A stretch of DNA of 11,823 nt, taken from NCBI GenBank assembly GCA_031415055.1, contig JANOQZ010000017.1:1-11823 (forward strand), in the 5' to 3' direction. The notes beneath the pieces were generated by a model, which did no database searches, was not told the DNA's origin, and worked only from the letters and a program-made list of their open reading frames with translations. Below are positions 1 through 4,955 of the stretch, piece after piece (within the stretch, counting starts at the first letter, position 1; each line of letters opens with the position of its first letter). Source of the DNA: JANMOK01 sp031415055 (lineage in GTDB: Bacteria > Pseudomonadota > Alphaproteobacteria > Rhodobacterales > Rhodobacteraceae). Both the position numbers and the translations under genes were made by a program.

Positions 1-622
1 ACTCAACGCCACGGTTCGTGAACGCAGCGGCAAGGGGGCCGCACGCACAGCGAGACGGGAAGGGCAAGTGCCCGGCGTTATCTATGGTGGCGGCGTCGAG
101 CCTGCCAACATCAACATCAAATTCAACGAATTGTTCAAGCATCTGAAAGCGGGCAAATTCAAGTCGCAGCTTTTGCACGTCAAAATAGACGGCAAAGAGC
201 ATACGGTGATCTGCCGCGACGTGCAGCGCGACGTTGTGCGCGACCTGCCAATTCATGTCGATTTTCTACGCTTGTCGGAAAAGAGCCGGATCGACCTGTT
301 CATTCCGGTGGTGTTCCTGAACGAAGGCATCAGCCCCGGCATCAAACGCGGTGGCGTGTTGACGGTTGTGCGGCAGGACGTCGAGTTGAACGTATTGGCG
401 TCGGAAATTCCGGACCATCTGGAAATCGACCTGTCCAATTCCGACATCGGCGATGTGTTGCATATGTCCAACATCACGCTGCCAGCCGGTGTGACCTCGG
501 TTATCCGTGGGCGTGACTTCGTTATCGCCAACATCTCGGCCCCGTCCGGTCTGGCGGCAGCAGACGAGGAAGCCGATGCAGCGGCGGCGGCAGCGGCGAC
601 ACCAACCGCACCGACCGAATAG
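1..622 (+). CDS. rplY: 50S ribosomal protein L25/general stress protein Ctc, 5'-truncated
   Basis: The reading frame is open from the window edge (first full codon at base 2) to the TAG at 620-622, so the start codon lies upstream. The first visible residues, LNATVRERSGKGAARTARRE, match the usual N-terminus of the long L25/Ctc family, so only about 8 residues should be missing. L25 binds 5S rRNA in the large ribosomal subunit. The N-terminal 5S-binding domain (to about residue 95) is followed by the C-terminal TL5-type beta domain, seen here in LFIPVVFLNEG, GGVLTVVRQDVEL and the ending RDFVIANISAPS. A low-complexity tail of Glu/Asp and a run of Ala follows, as is common in alphaproteobacterial members. 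The next gene downstream is pth, a classic pairing. A GTG at 68 would also open this frame, but it is internal because the conserved N-terminal residues precede it. Family assignment is firm. Confidence 0.96.
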   Translation, partial: LNATVRERSGKGAARTARREGQVPGVIYGGGVEPANINIKFNELFKHLKAGKFKSQLLHVKIDGKEHTVICRDVQRDVVRDLPIHVDFLRLSEKSRIDLFIPVVFLNEGISPGIKRGGVLTVVRQDVELNVLASEIPDHLEIDLSNSDIGDVLHMSNITLPAGVTSVIRGRDFVIANISAPSGLAAADEEADAAAAAAATPTAPTE

Positions 623-650
623 AATTCGGGTTCGACCCGTGATAAACATG

Positions 651-680
651 ACGCGCCGCCCAACCAGCGGCGCGTTTTCT
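651..680 (+). terminator. Intrinsic terminator-like hairpin between rplY and pth
   Basis: CGCGCCGC (652-659) and GCGGCGCG (667-674) form a perfect 8-bp GC-only stem around a 7-base loop. A651 and T675 can add a ninth pair. TTTTCT (675-680) follows directly. This is the classic stem plus T-tract arrangement, about 30 bases after the rplY stop and only 14 bases before the pth ATG. It would end or attenuate rplY transcripts; pth then needs read-through or its own promoter. A smaller inverted repeat (CGGGT-TCG-ACCCG, 627-639) lies just upstream. Confidence 0.75.
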
Positions 681-694
681 ATTGGATTGGGGCG

Positions 695-1357
695 ATGAAA
701 TTACTGGTAGGACTGGGTAACCCCAGCGCGAAACTTGCGAATAACCGGCACAATGTTGGCTTCATGACGGTCGATGCCATTGCGGTTGCACATGGTTTTA
801 CGCCGTGGCGTGGCCGGTTTCACGGTGACTATACCGAAGGCACGCTTTCGGGCGAAAAGGTCATCTTGCTTAAGCCGACGACCTACATGAACAATTCCGG
901 CCAATCGGTGGGCGAGGCGCTGCGATTTTACAAATTGGCTCCGACGGATGTTATCGTCGTGCACGACGAACTTGACCTTGACCCCGGCAAGTGCCGGTTC
1001 AAATCTGGCGGCGGTCATGCAGGTCACAACGGTCTGCGTTCCATTCACCAACATATCGGCGAAACTTATCACCGCTTACGCATCGGCATTGGCCATCCGG
1101 GCGACAAAAACCTGGTGTCGGCCTATGTGCTGCACGATTTTGCCAAAGCCGATCAGAGTTGGTTGGCGCCGTTGCTGGAGCGAATTGCCAAAGCCGCGCC
1201 ATTGTTGGTCATTGGCGACCAAGGGCGGTTTGCCAATGCGATAGCGCCACTATTTGAAACCAAAGACAAGGCCGCCAAAGTTGTTGTTGTGACGGAAACC
1301 GAACAGCCGCACGAAACCCGCAGCGCCTTGCAAAAACTTATGGATCGTTTCCGCTGA
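695..1357 (+). CDS. pth: Peptidyl-tRNA hydrolase
   Basis: This cytosolic enzyme cleaves the ester bond of peptidyl-tRNAs that drop off stalled ribosomes, recycling tRNA. The protein has 220 residues, slightly longer than the roughly 190-residue E. coli enzyme because of a C-terminal extension after about residue 185. The N-terminus LLVGLGNP is the family signature. Residues equivalent to the known catalytic and substrate-binding set are visible: Asn9, His19 (in RHNVGF), Asn66 (in TYMNNSG), Asp91 (in VVHDELDL) and Asn112 (in GGHAGHNGLRSI). The ATG at 695 is fixed by the conserved N-terminus; a GGGG stretch just upstream is only a modest ribosome-binding site. The gene follows rplY, separated by a terminator-like hairpin. 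Its 3' end overlaps the convergent brnA by 20 bases. The assignment is secure. Confidence 0.97.
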   Translation: MKLLVGLGNPSAKLANNRHNVGFMTVDAIAVAHGFTPWRGRFHGDYTEGTLSGEKVILLKPTTYMNNSGQSVGEALRFYKLAPTDVIVVHDELDLDPGKCRFKSGGGHAGHNGLRSIHQHIGETYHRLRIGIGHPGDKNLVSAYVLHDFAKADQSWLAPLLERIAKAAPLLVIGDQGRFANAIAPLFETKDKAAKVVVVTETEQPHETRSALQKLMDRFR

Positions 1358-1616
1358 CCTTGGCCTTTTGCGCTTCAACATACGCACGCAAAACCGCATT
1401 CATCTTACTTTGAAAGCCGGGACCGAGACTGCGGAAATAGGTCAAAACTTCACCGTCAAAGCGCATCGACATCTGGCGTTTGCCTTGCGGCCAAACAACT
1501 ACCGCATTCTTGAACCATTCATCCGTCATTTCGGGAATTTCCGAAAAATCAATGTCTTCGTCCGGCATCGCTGCCAGTTCTTTCATTGTCATTGGGCGCG
1601 TGTAAGGACCCTTCAT
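1338..1616 (-). CDS. brnA: BrnA-family antitoxin
   Basis: The 92-residue protein looks like the DNA-binding antitoxin of the BrnT/BrnA type II toxin-antitoxin family. The C-terminal half carries the family pattern MSMRFDGEVLTYFRSLGPGF followed by QSKMNAVLRAYVEAQ, a ribbon-helix-helix-type segment that dimerises and binds the operon's own promoter. The N-terminal half (residues 1-45, acidic, with DEDIDFSEIPEMTDEW) would be the part that wraps the toxin. The start at 1616 is supported by a good ribosome-binding site (AGGAAAGG then AAAGTCT before ATG). Those bases lie inside the brnT coding region, so the antitoxin start is nested within the toxin gene. Its last codons overlap the end of pth tail to tail. 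Family knowledge: BrnA neutralises BrnT and represses the operon. Whether this copy is active cannot be read from sequence. Confidence 0.88.
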   Translation of the reverse strand: MKGPYTRPMTMKELAAMPDEDIDFSEIPEMTDEWFKNAVVVWPQGKRQMSMRFDGEVLTYFRSLGPGFQSKMNAVLRAYVEAQKAKVSGNDP

Positions 1617-1872
1617 AGACTTTCCTTTCCTTTCGACTAGCTGTTCTTGCCGAAATTAACCGCGTGGTGCCCTCTCGGTCTGTGTGAATAACGGCCACGA
1701 TCGTGGTTTCGTAGAGCATCCCATAAGTCTTCAACCTAGCTTCGCCATAAGCAAACCGCACATCCAGTTCGGTCAAAACCGGCCCATCAAAAATCCGGCA
1801 AGCATCGATAAAATCGATACCATGCTTCGCCACATTCGCCCGATTCTTCGCTTCATCCCATTCAAACGTCAT
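1549..1872 (-). CDS. brnT: BrnT-family toxin (RelE-like ribonuclease fold)
   Basis: The protein begins FEWDEAKNRANVAKHGIDF, the hallmark N-terminus of BrnT toxins, and contains the later family pattern LISARTASRKERKVYEG. BrnT from Brucella is a RelE-fold ribonuclease that blocks translation. I start it at the ATG at 1872 (107 residues). A TTG at 1905 would add 11 residues with no family resemblance. No clear Shine-Dalgarno precedes 1872. The residues after KVYEG (about 22: SLHAPNDNERT and on) go beyond where most family members end, as I recall them. They are read in the overlap with brnA, so they may be a by-product of the overlapping frames. Toxin first, antitoxin second is the normal brnTA order. 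The family call is good; activity is inferred. Confidence 0.87.
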   Translation of the reverse strand: MTFEWDEAKNRANVAKHGIDFIDACRIFDGPVLTELDVRFAYGEARLKTYGMLYETTIVAVIHTDREGTTRLISARTASRKERKVYEGSLHAPNDNERTGSDAGRRH

Positions 1873-1878
1873 GGGAAA

Positions 1879-1888
1879 TGTAGCTACA
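1879..1888. promoter_or_regulatory. Candidate brnTA operator: 10-base palindrome before brnT
   Basis: TGTAGCTACA is a perfect 10-base palindrome ending 6 bases upstream of the brnT ATG (minus-strand sense). BrnA antitoxins are known to repress their own promoter by binding palindromic DNA, so this is a reasonable operator candidate. Inference from position and symmetry only. Confidence 0.35.
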
Positions 1889-1892
1889 AATG

Positions 1893-1922
1893 TGAATACA
1901 ATCAAGGGCGGGTTGCATGTAA
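1893..1922 (-). promoter_or_regulatory. Possible sigma70-type promoter for brnTA
   Basis: On the minus strand TTACAT (1917-1922) and TATTCA (1893-1898) sit 18 bases apart as weak -35 and -10 elements. Transcription would begin in or next to the TGTAGCTACA palindrome, which is how an autorepressed toxin-antitoxin promoter would be arranged. Both hexamers match consensus poorly, so this is tentative. Confidence 0.22.
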
Positions 1923-2268
1923 CATTTTTGGCAGCGAAGGGTTAACGAATGGTTTCGTGACAAAGGGGTGTTTCAGCACCAAAGGCTCGTTCGCAATCGC
2001 AACAATTCGCGATTATTCGCCGACTTTCGCCAAAAACAGATCCGAAACCGTCAAAAAGGCGCGTACAACCCCCGTTTTGGGGCGGTTTACCCCCGATGGA
2101 TTTCGGCTTGAAGTCTATGTTGCAGCGCACAAAATCGCTCTCAGTGCGGTTTTCGAATTCCAGTCCCGAACGTGTTTTTTTGACAAAGTTCTGCCAGCAA
2201 TTTTTCACGAGACAATAGTAAACAACCGGTTAAAATTCTTTTTAATATCTATTTATATCAATAACTTA

Positions 2269-2296
2269 CGCATTCTGGCACGCGTGCCAGAATGCG
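2269..2296. repeat. Perfect 28-base palindrome
   Basis: CGCATTCTGGCACG (2269-2282) is followed immediately by its exact reverse complement (2283-2296). As RNA or extruded DNA it would form a 12-bp stem with a CGCG loop. It begins 26 bases beyond the stop codon of the minus-strand DUF2158 gene. On that strand it is followed by TAAGTTATTGAT, which is AT-rich but not a proper T-tract, so it could be a weak terminator or a 3'-end-stabilising hairpin. A protein-binding site or a dispersed repeat element are alternatives. Confidence 0.85.
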
Positions 2297-2322
2297 CGTC
2301 ACAGGCGAATCTGGACCCGAAA

Positions 2323-2679
2323 TCAGCCGTCTTTGCGGAAGAATTTTTTCTCGCGTGGCTTGCCGTCCCAACCGGGTTTGCCTTTGGGTTTATCGTCGCG
2401 GTCGCCCGAGCGCGGGGCGCGATCTTCAAACTTTTTCGGACCACGATCGCGGTCACCACCAAAGGGTTTGCGGTCGCCAAACGAGCGGGCAGGGCGCTCG
2501 CCACGGTCTTCTTCGCGGTATTCCCATTTCTTGAGCAACTTGACGTTGAACGCATCGCGCCCAATTTCGCCTTCGTGGCACCAAACCACGGCCACCTGCT
2601 CGCCATCAACGGCCTCTACCGCCATCCGCATCGAGCCTGCGTTCAGAACGACGATGTCGCCCATTTCAAAATCAGCCAT
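2323..2679 (-). CDS. DUF2158 (YodC-like) small protein with charged Gly/Arg-rich tail
   Basis: I start this 118-residue protein at the ATG at 2679, where MADFEMGDIVVLNAGSMRM begins like other DUF2158/YodC proteins. AAAGGA stands about 8-9 bases upstream. An ATG at 2742 would add 21 residues without family resemblance. Residues 1-52 are the small beta-rich domain: the GDIVVLNAGS turn, then a VVWCHEGEIGRDAF segment close to the family's usual VWF..G.. core. The domain's function is not established. Residues 53-118 are low complexity, almost entirely Arg, Lys, Asp, Glu, Gly and Pro, with repeated GDR units (SFGDR, FGGDRDRG, RSGDRDD) and scattered Phe. The tail resembles disordered RNA-binding tails of DEAD-box helicases and RGG proteins, so nucleic-acid contact is a reasonable inference. 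It is preceded by a leader hairpin and a possible promoter and followed by a 28-base palindrome, suggesting a stand-alone transcript. Confidence 0.8.
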   Translation of the reverse strand: MADFEMGDIVVLNAGSMRMAVEAVDGEQVAVVWCHEGEIGRDAFNVKLLKKWEYREEDRGERPARSFGDRKPFGGDRDRGPKKFEDRAPRSGDRDDKPKGKPGWDGKPREKKFFRKDG

Positions 2680-2718
2680 GACCATTCCTTTCCGGTCCGG
2701 GGCCTGTAACCCCCAATC

Positions 2719-2742
2719 ATGCAACCGGCATAAGCCGTGCAT
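2719..2742 (-). promoter_or_regulatory. Leader hairpin upstream of the DUF2158 gene
   Basis: On the minus strand the leader folds as ATGCA-CGGC-TTAT-GCCG-(GT bulge)-TGCAT: nine base pairs, a 4-base loop and a 2-base bulge. It ends about 40 bases before the start codon and begins 2 bases after the transcription start predicted from the extended -10 at 2751-2759. A 5'-terminal stem of this kind could protect the mRNA or respond to temperature. This is inferred from base pairing only. Confidence 0.4.
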
Positions 2743-2750
2743 TGCCCGTC

Positions 2751-2759
2751 AATGTAGCA
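2751..2759 (-). promoter_or_regulatory. Possible extended -10 promoter for the DUF2158 gene
   Basis: Minus-strand TGC-TACATT fits an extended -10 element (TGn plus a TATAAT-like hexamer, 4 of 6 matches). No good -35 lies at the right distance, which extended -10 promoters can tolerate. The predicted start near 2744 would put the leader hairpin at the very 5' end of the mRNA. Confidence 0.25.
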
Positions 2760-2788
2760 CAACCAGTGCCCAAGCAAGCGCCCAATCG

Positions 2789-3346
2789 TCACAGGTCGGC
2801 GATTAGACTTTGCGGTAAACTATCAAAATGACGACGTTCGCGCTCCAGATCGAACAGACGTTGTTCCAGCGAGCGCAAGCGCTGGCGATAGGTCCGCCGC
2901 AATGCCATTTGTTCTTCAGTCAATTCGCCGGTCATCGCCGCCAGCAGTTTTTCCAACTGGCGCCTCTCACTTTTCAATTCGTCAATCTTCTGACCAACCT
3001 CATAATAATCCTGCCCCCAGGAATTGGCCCGCGACAACATGCGTGCCTGCGACGCCGGGCAAACGTTGTTGACCGAATTACCATCTCGGCCAAGCTGATA
3101 GGCCTTTTCCGGCGTGCAATACATCGGCAGCCCCTGCAGTCGCCCGGCCTGCCATTCGGATTGGTTCGGCCTAACGCCTACTTCGGCGCAAGCTTTGAAA
3201 TGGTTGTTGATATAATCCAAACTGCGCCCCGCTTGCCCGTCGCGCAAACCTATCGCCTGCCAGTCACCCGCCTGGCATTCTTCCTTTGAAATGCTGGCAC
3301 ATGAGACGAGGACCAAAATGGGCAGCAGCAAAATCAAATAGCGCAT
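2789..3346 (-). CDS. DUF2799-type lipoprotein with C-terminal coiled coil
   Basis: The 185-residue protein starts with a short hydrophobic signal peptide (MRYLILLLPILVLVSCASIS). The lipobox LVSC puts the lipidated cysteine at residue 16, so the mature protein should be anchored to a membrane on the periplasmic side. Residues about 23-100 carry the DUF2799 pattern: GDWQAIGLRDGQAG, a central C..GV region with QAGRLQGLPMYCTP, and GRDGNSVNNVCP. Residues about 115-178 are rich in Glu, Arg, Leu and Lys with heptad-like spacing and very likely form a coiled coil. The family has no firmly known function. AAGG lies about 10 bases before the start. The gene lies between the Nudix gene and the DUF2158 gene on the same strand, with gaps of 72 and 109 bases, so co-transcription is uncertain. 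Confidence 0.85.
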   Translation of the reverse strand: MRYLILLLPILVLVSCASISKEECQAGDWQAIGLRDGQAGRSLDYINNHFKACAEVGVRPNQSEWQAGRLQGLPMYCTPEKAYQLGRDGNSVNNVCPASQARMLSRANSWGQDYYEVGQKIDELKSERRQLEKLLAAMTGELTEEQMALRRTYRQRLRSLEQRLFDLERERRHFDSLPQSLIADL

Positions 3347-3390
3347 GACGATTCGCCTTTGGATTGATGCAATGTGCTGACAATCTGCGA

Positions 3391-3409
3391 TGTGATCGGC
3401 TTTATCACA
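3391..3409. promoter_or_regulatory. Inverted repeat TGTGAT-N7-ATCACA upstream of the lipoprotein gene
   Basis: TGTGAT (3391-3396) and ATCACA (3404-3409) are perfect inverted arms around CGGCTTT. They sit between the Nudix stop and the lipoprotein start on the minus strand, about 45-63 bases before that start. The arms look like Crp/Fnr-type half sites, but the spacing is 9 bases between TGTGA and TCACA rather than 6. It could be an operator for another regulator or a short hairpin; no T-tract follows. Confidence 0.3.
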
Positions 3410-3418
3410 ACAAACTTC

Positions 3419-3859
3419 TCAGTGACCGGTCAGCCATAGTCCCAGCATGTGCCGATCTCCATCGCCATCCAGCAAATCCAGCGCCGTTTTGGGACTGGCC
3501 CAAATCGCTCGGTGATGTTGCTCGGTTGGTGGCGAAATCTGTGCGACAGCGCGGCAAACAAAGACGTGACAAATCTTTTGCGCCCAAAGGTCATATTCAG
3601 GCATGTAGCAAAACCGCTGATACGCCCCGATCCGGCGTCGCACGGCTACACGCCAACCAGTTTCCTCAAACACCTCGCGGTGCAAAGCTTGCAGCGGGTT
3701 TTCAGCGTGATCGATGCCGCCGCCCGGAAGCTGGTATTCTGGCAAAGGTTCCAGTTGCTCGGTGATCAGCAAATCGCGACCGTCGTGGATAATTGCATAG
3801 ATACCGGGCCTTGGCCGATACTTCTGCCCGCGCAAGATTGGTTCACCAAACCGCCGCAT
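3419..3859 (-). CDS. MutT-type Nudix hydrolase
   Basis: Nudix enzymes hydrolyse nucleoside diphosphates linked to another group X, using metal bound by the Nudix box. This 146-residue, single-domain, soluble protein has a complete box: Gly47, five residues, Glu53, seven residues, then Arg61-Glu62-Val-Phe-Glu65-Glu66-Thr-Gly68-Trp, matching GX5EX7REUXEEXGU. The flanking strands (RPGIYAIIHDGRDLLITEQ and EYQLPGGG) are also typical. Substrate cannot be read from sequence; oxidised nucleotides, dinucleoside polyphosphates and nucleotide sugars are all possible. The start at 3859 gives a normal N-terminus but has only a weak ribosome-binding site (GAAAG). The gene is divergent from hslO, with 79 bases between the starts, and is the first of the minus-strand group running towards brnTA. 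Confidence 0.9.
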   Translation of the reverse strand: MRRFGEPILRGQKYRPRPGIYAIIHDGRDLLITEQLEPLPEYQLPGGGIDHAENPLQALHREVFEETGWRVAVRRRIGAYQRFCYMPEYDLWAQKICHVFVCRAVAQISPPTEQHHRAIWASPKTALDLLDGDGDRHMLGLWLTGH

Positions 3860-3879
3860 TGCATGCTTTCAAACTGACA

Positions 3880-3909
3880 TTTGCACCTTCGCCTCGGAAA
3901 CCTTATCTA
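3880..3909 (+). promoter_or_regulatory. Candidate hslO promoter with heat-shock-sigma-like -10
   Basis: TTGCAC (3881-3886) and TATCTA (3904-3909) lie 17 bases apart and could serve sigma70. The same place also reads TTTG (3880-3883), 18 bases, CTTATCT (3902-3908). CTTATCT fits the alphaproteobacterial RpoH -10 pattern CYTATNT, and TTTG matches three of four bases of the CTTG -35. A heat-shock promoter would suit hslO. Start would fall about 20-25 bases before the ATG. Confidence 0.4.
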
Positions 3910-3938
3910 GCGCGGGTTGCGAAGCAAAGGACCCTGCG

Positions 3939-4916
3939 ATGAGCGCCGATCAAACATGGGATGACACGATCCTGCCGTTCCAATTGGATCGATCCGACAT
4001 TCGCGGCCGCGTGGCACGATTAGACGTCACGTTGGATACAATCCTGCACCAACACAATTACCCTAACGCCGTTTCAGCCTTGGTTGCCGAGGCAGCGATT
4101 CTGACGGCGCTGATTGGGCAGACGATCAAGCAAAGCTGGAAACTATCGCTGCAAATTCGTGGTGATGGCCCGATCCGCATTATTGCCACCGATTATTTCA
4201 GCCCGAAGAACCCCGGGGATCCGGCGCAAATCCGCGCCTACGCCAGTTTTGATGCCGAAAGGCTGGCGGCGTCGGATGCTACGCCCTTTGCCAATATCGG
4301 GAAAGGCATGTTCGCCATGTTGATCGACCAAGGCGAGGGGACCAGCCCCTATAGCGGTATCGTTCCGCTGGCCAACGGCTCGCTTTCGGCCTGTGCGGAA
4401 ACTTATTTCGCCCAGTCCGAACAACTCGCCACCCGGTTTCAAATCGCCATGGCACAAGCGACTATTCCCGGCCAAGCCACCACTTGGCGCGCCGGTGGCG
4501 TGATGGTGCAATTGATGCCAAAAGCGCCAGGCTTTAGTAAAGATGCCGCGACCGGAGCGGAAGGATTGTTGGCACCGACCGATTTTTTGCATGGTGAAGA
4601 CGAAGAAAACTGGGTTCGTATCATGGCGTTGATCGAAACCGCTGAAGAAACCGAGTTGATCGGACCGTTTGTCACCCCCGAAACCCTGTTGATCCGCCTG
4701 TTCCACGAAGAGACCCCGCGCATCTTTCCCGAACAGAAAGTGGAATTCGGTTGCACCTGTGGGCCGGAAAAGGTGGTGCAAACAATGTCGATCTATTCCG
4801 CCAAAGACATTGCGCACATGACCGACGCGACGGGCAAAGTCACCGCCGATTGCCAGTTCTGTTCAGCGCACTACGAATTTGACCCGACAACGCTGGGGTT
4901 TGAGTCGGCAAAGTAA
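3939..4916 (+). CDS. hslO: Redox-regulated molecular chaperone Hsp33
   Basis: Hsp33 is a cytosolic holdase chaperone that is inactive when reduced. Oxidants cause loss of zinc and disulfide formation, which switch it on to protect unfolding proteins. The 325-residue protein has the N-terminal Hsp33 core (from about residue 8, DDTILPFQLDRSDIRGRVARL) and the C-terminal zinc switch with all four cysteines: Cys272 and Cys274 in CTC, Cys305 and Cys308 in CQFC. The usual spacing of about 30 residues between the pairs is kept. Other family features include the GQVSxSG-like region, here a less canonical SPYSGIVPLANGSLSACAETYF. AAGGA seven bases before the ATG supports the start at 3939. It is followed 39 bases later by a CoA-type Nudix gene and cca, an arrangement I recall from Rhodobacterales. 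The candidate promoter carries a heat-shock-like -10. Confidence 0.96.
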   Translation: MSADQTWDDTILPFQLDRSDIRGRVARLDVTLDTILHQHNYPNAVSALVAEAAILTALIGQTIKQSWKLSLQIRGDGPIRIIATDYFSPKNPGDPAQIRAYASFDAERLAASDATPFANIGKGMFAMLIDQGEGTSPYSGIVPLANGSLSACAETYFAQSEQLATRFQIAMAQATIPGQATTWRAGGVMVQLMPKAPGFSKDAATGAEGLLAPTDFLHGEDEENWVRIMALIETAEETELIGPFVTPETLLIRLFHEETPRIFPEQKVEFGCTCGPEKVVQTMSIYSAKDIAHMTDATGKVTADCQFCSAHYEFDPTTLGFESAK

Positions 4917-4955
4917 CCGCTTGCCGGGCGGCGTGCGATTGCCCATCCTTGCGCC

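Larger units (their letters stand above)
1873..2322. other. 450-base gene-free region between brnT and the DUF2158 gene
   Basis: I see no convincing gene here. Open frames exist on both strands (minus 1942-2208, and a long plus frame running through neighbouring genes), but neither has a ribosome-binding site, recognisable motifs or a family resemblance. The part near brnT holds its probable promoter and operator. The middle holds weak hairpins, for example CCCC-GTTTT-GGGG near 2070-2085. Bases about 2215-2268 are strikingly AT-rich for this window and include TTAAAA-TTCT-TTTTAA (2230-2245). Directly after that patch is a perfect 28-base palindrome (listed separately). The base composition and lack of coding content suggest an accessory or insertion-prone gap, but I see no transposase or clear boundary repeats. 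Confidence 0.6.

Noticed and set aside
627..639. CGGGTTCGACCCG resembling the T-arm of a tRNA
   Set aside because: The loop is only three bases if the arms pair, there is no acceptor stem or anticodon arm around it, and it lies between a stop codon and a terminator hairpin.
1873..1905. TTG start extending BrnT by 11 residues
   Set aside because: The family's N-terminus begins at the ATG at 1872, and the extension would cover the likely promoter and operator.
1942..2208. 88-residue minus-strand open frame in the gap upstream of brnT, GTG start
   Set aside because: No ribosome-binding site, no recognisable motif and an odd composition. Long open frames occur on both strands here, so openness alone is not evidence.
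2276..2289. TGGCACGCGTGCCA as a sigma54 promoter (TGGCAC-N5-TTGC)
   Set aside because: The -12 TTGC element is missing at the right distance; the TGGCAC is simply part of the palindrome.
1684..2709. 341-residue plus-strand open frame
   Set aside because: It runs antisense through brnT and the whole DUF2158 gene, both of which have clear family signatures. The translation is low in family-like features.
3391..3409. Crp binding site
   Set aside because: Crp needs TGTGA-N6-TCACA; here the gap is nine bases.
3422..3431. TGACCGGTCA palindrome
   Set aside because: It lies in the last codons and stop of the Nudix gene and is short enough to be chance.
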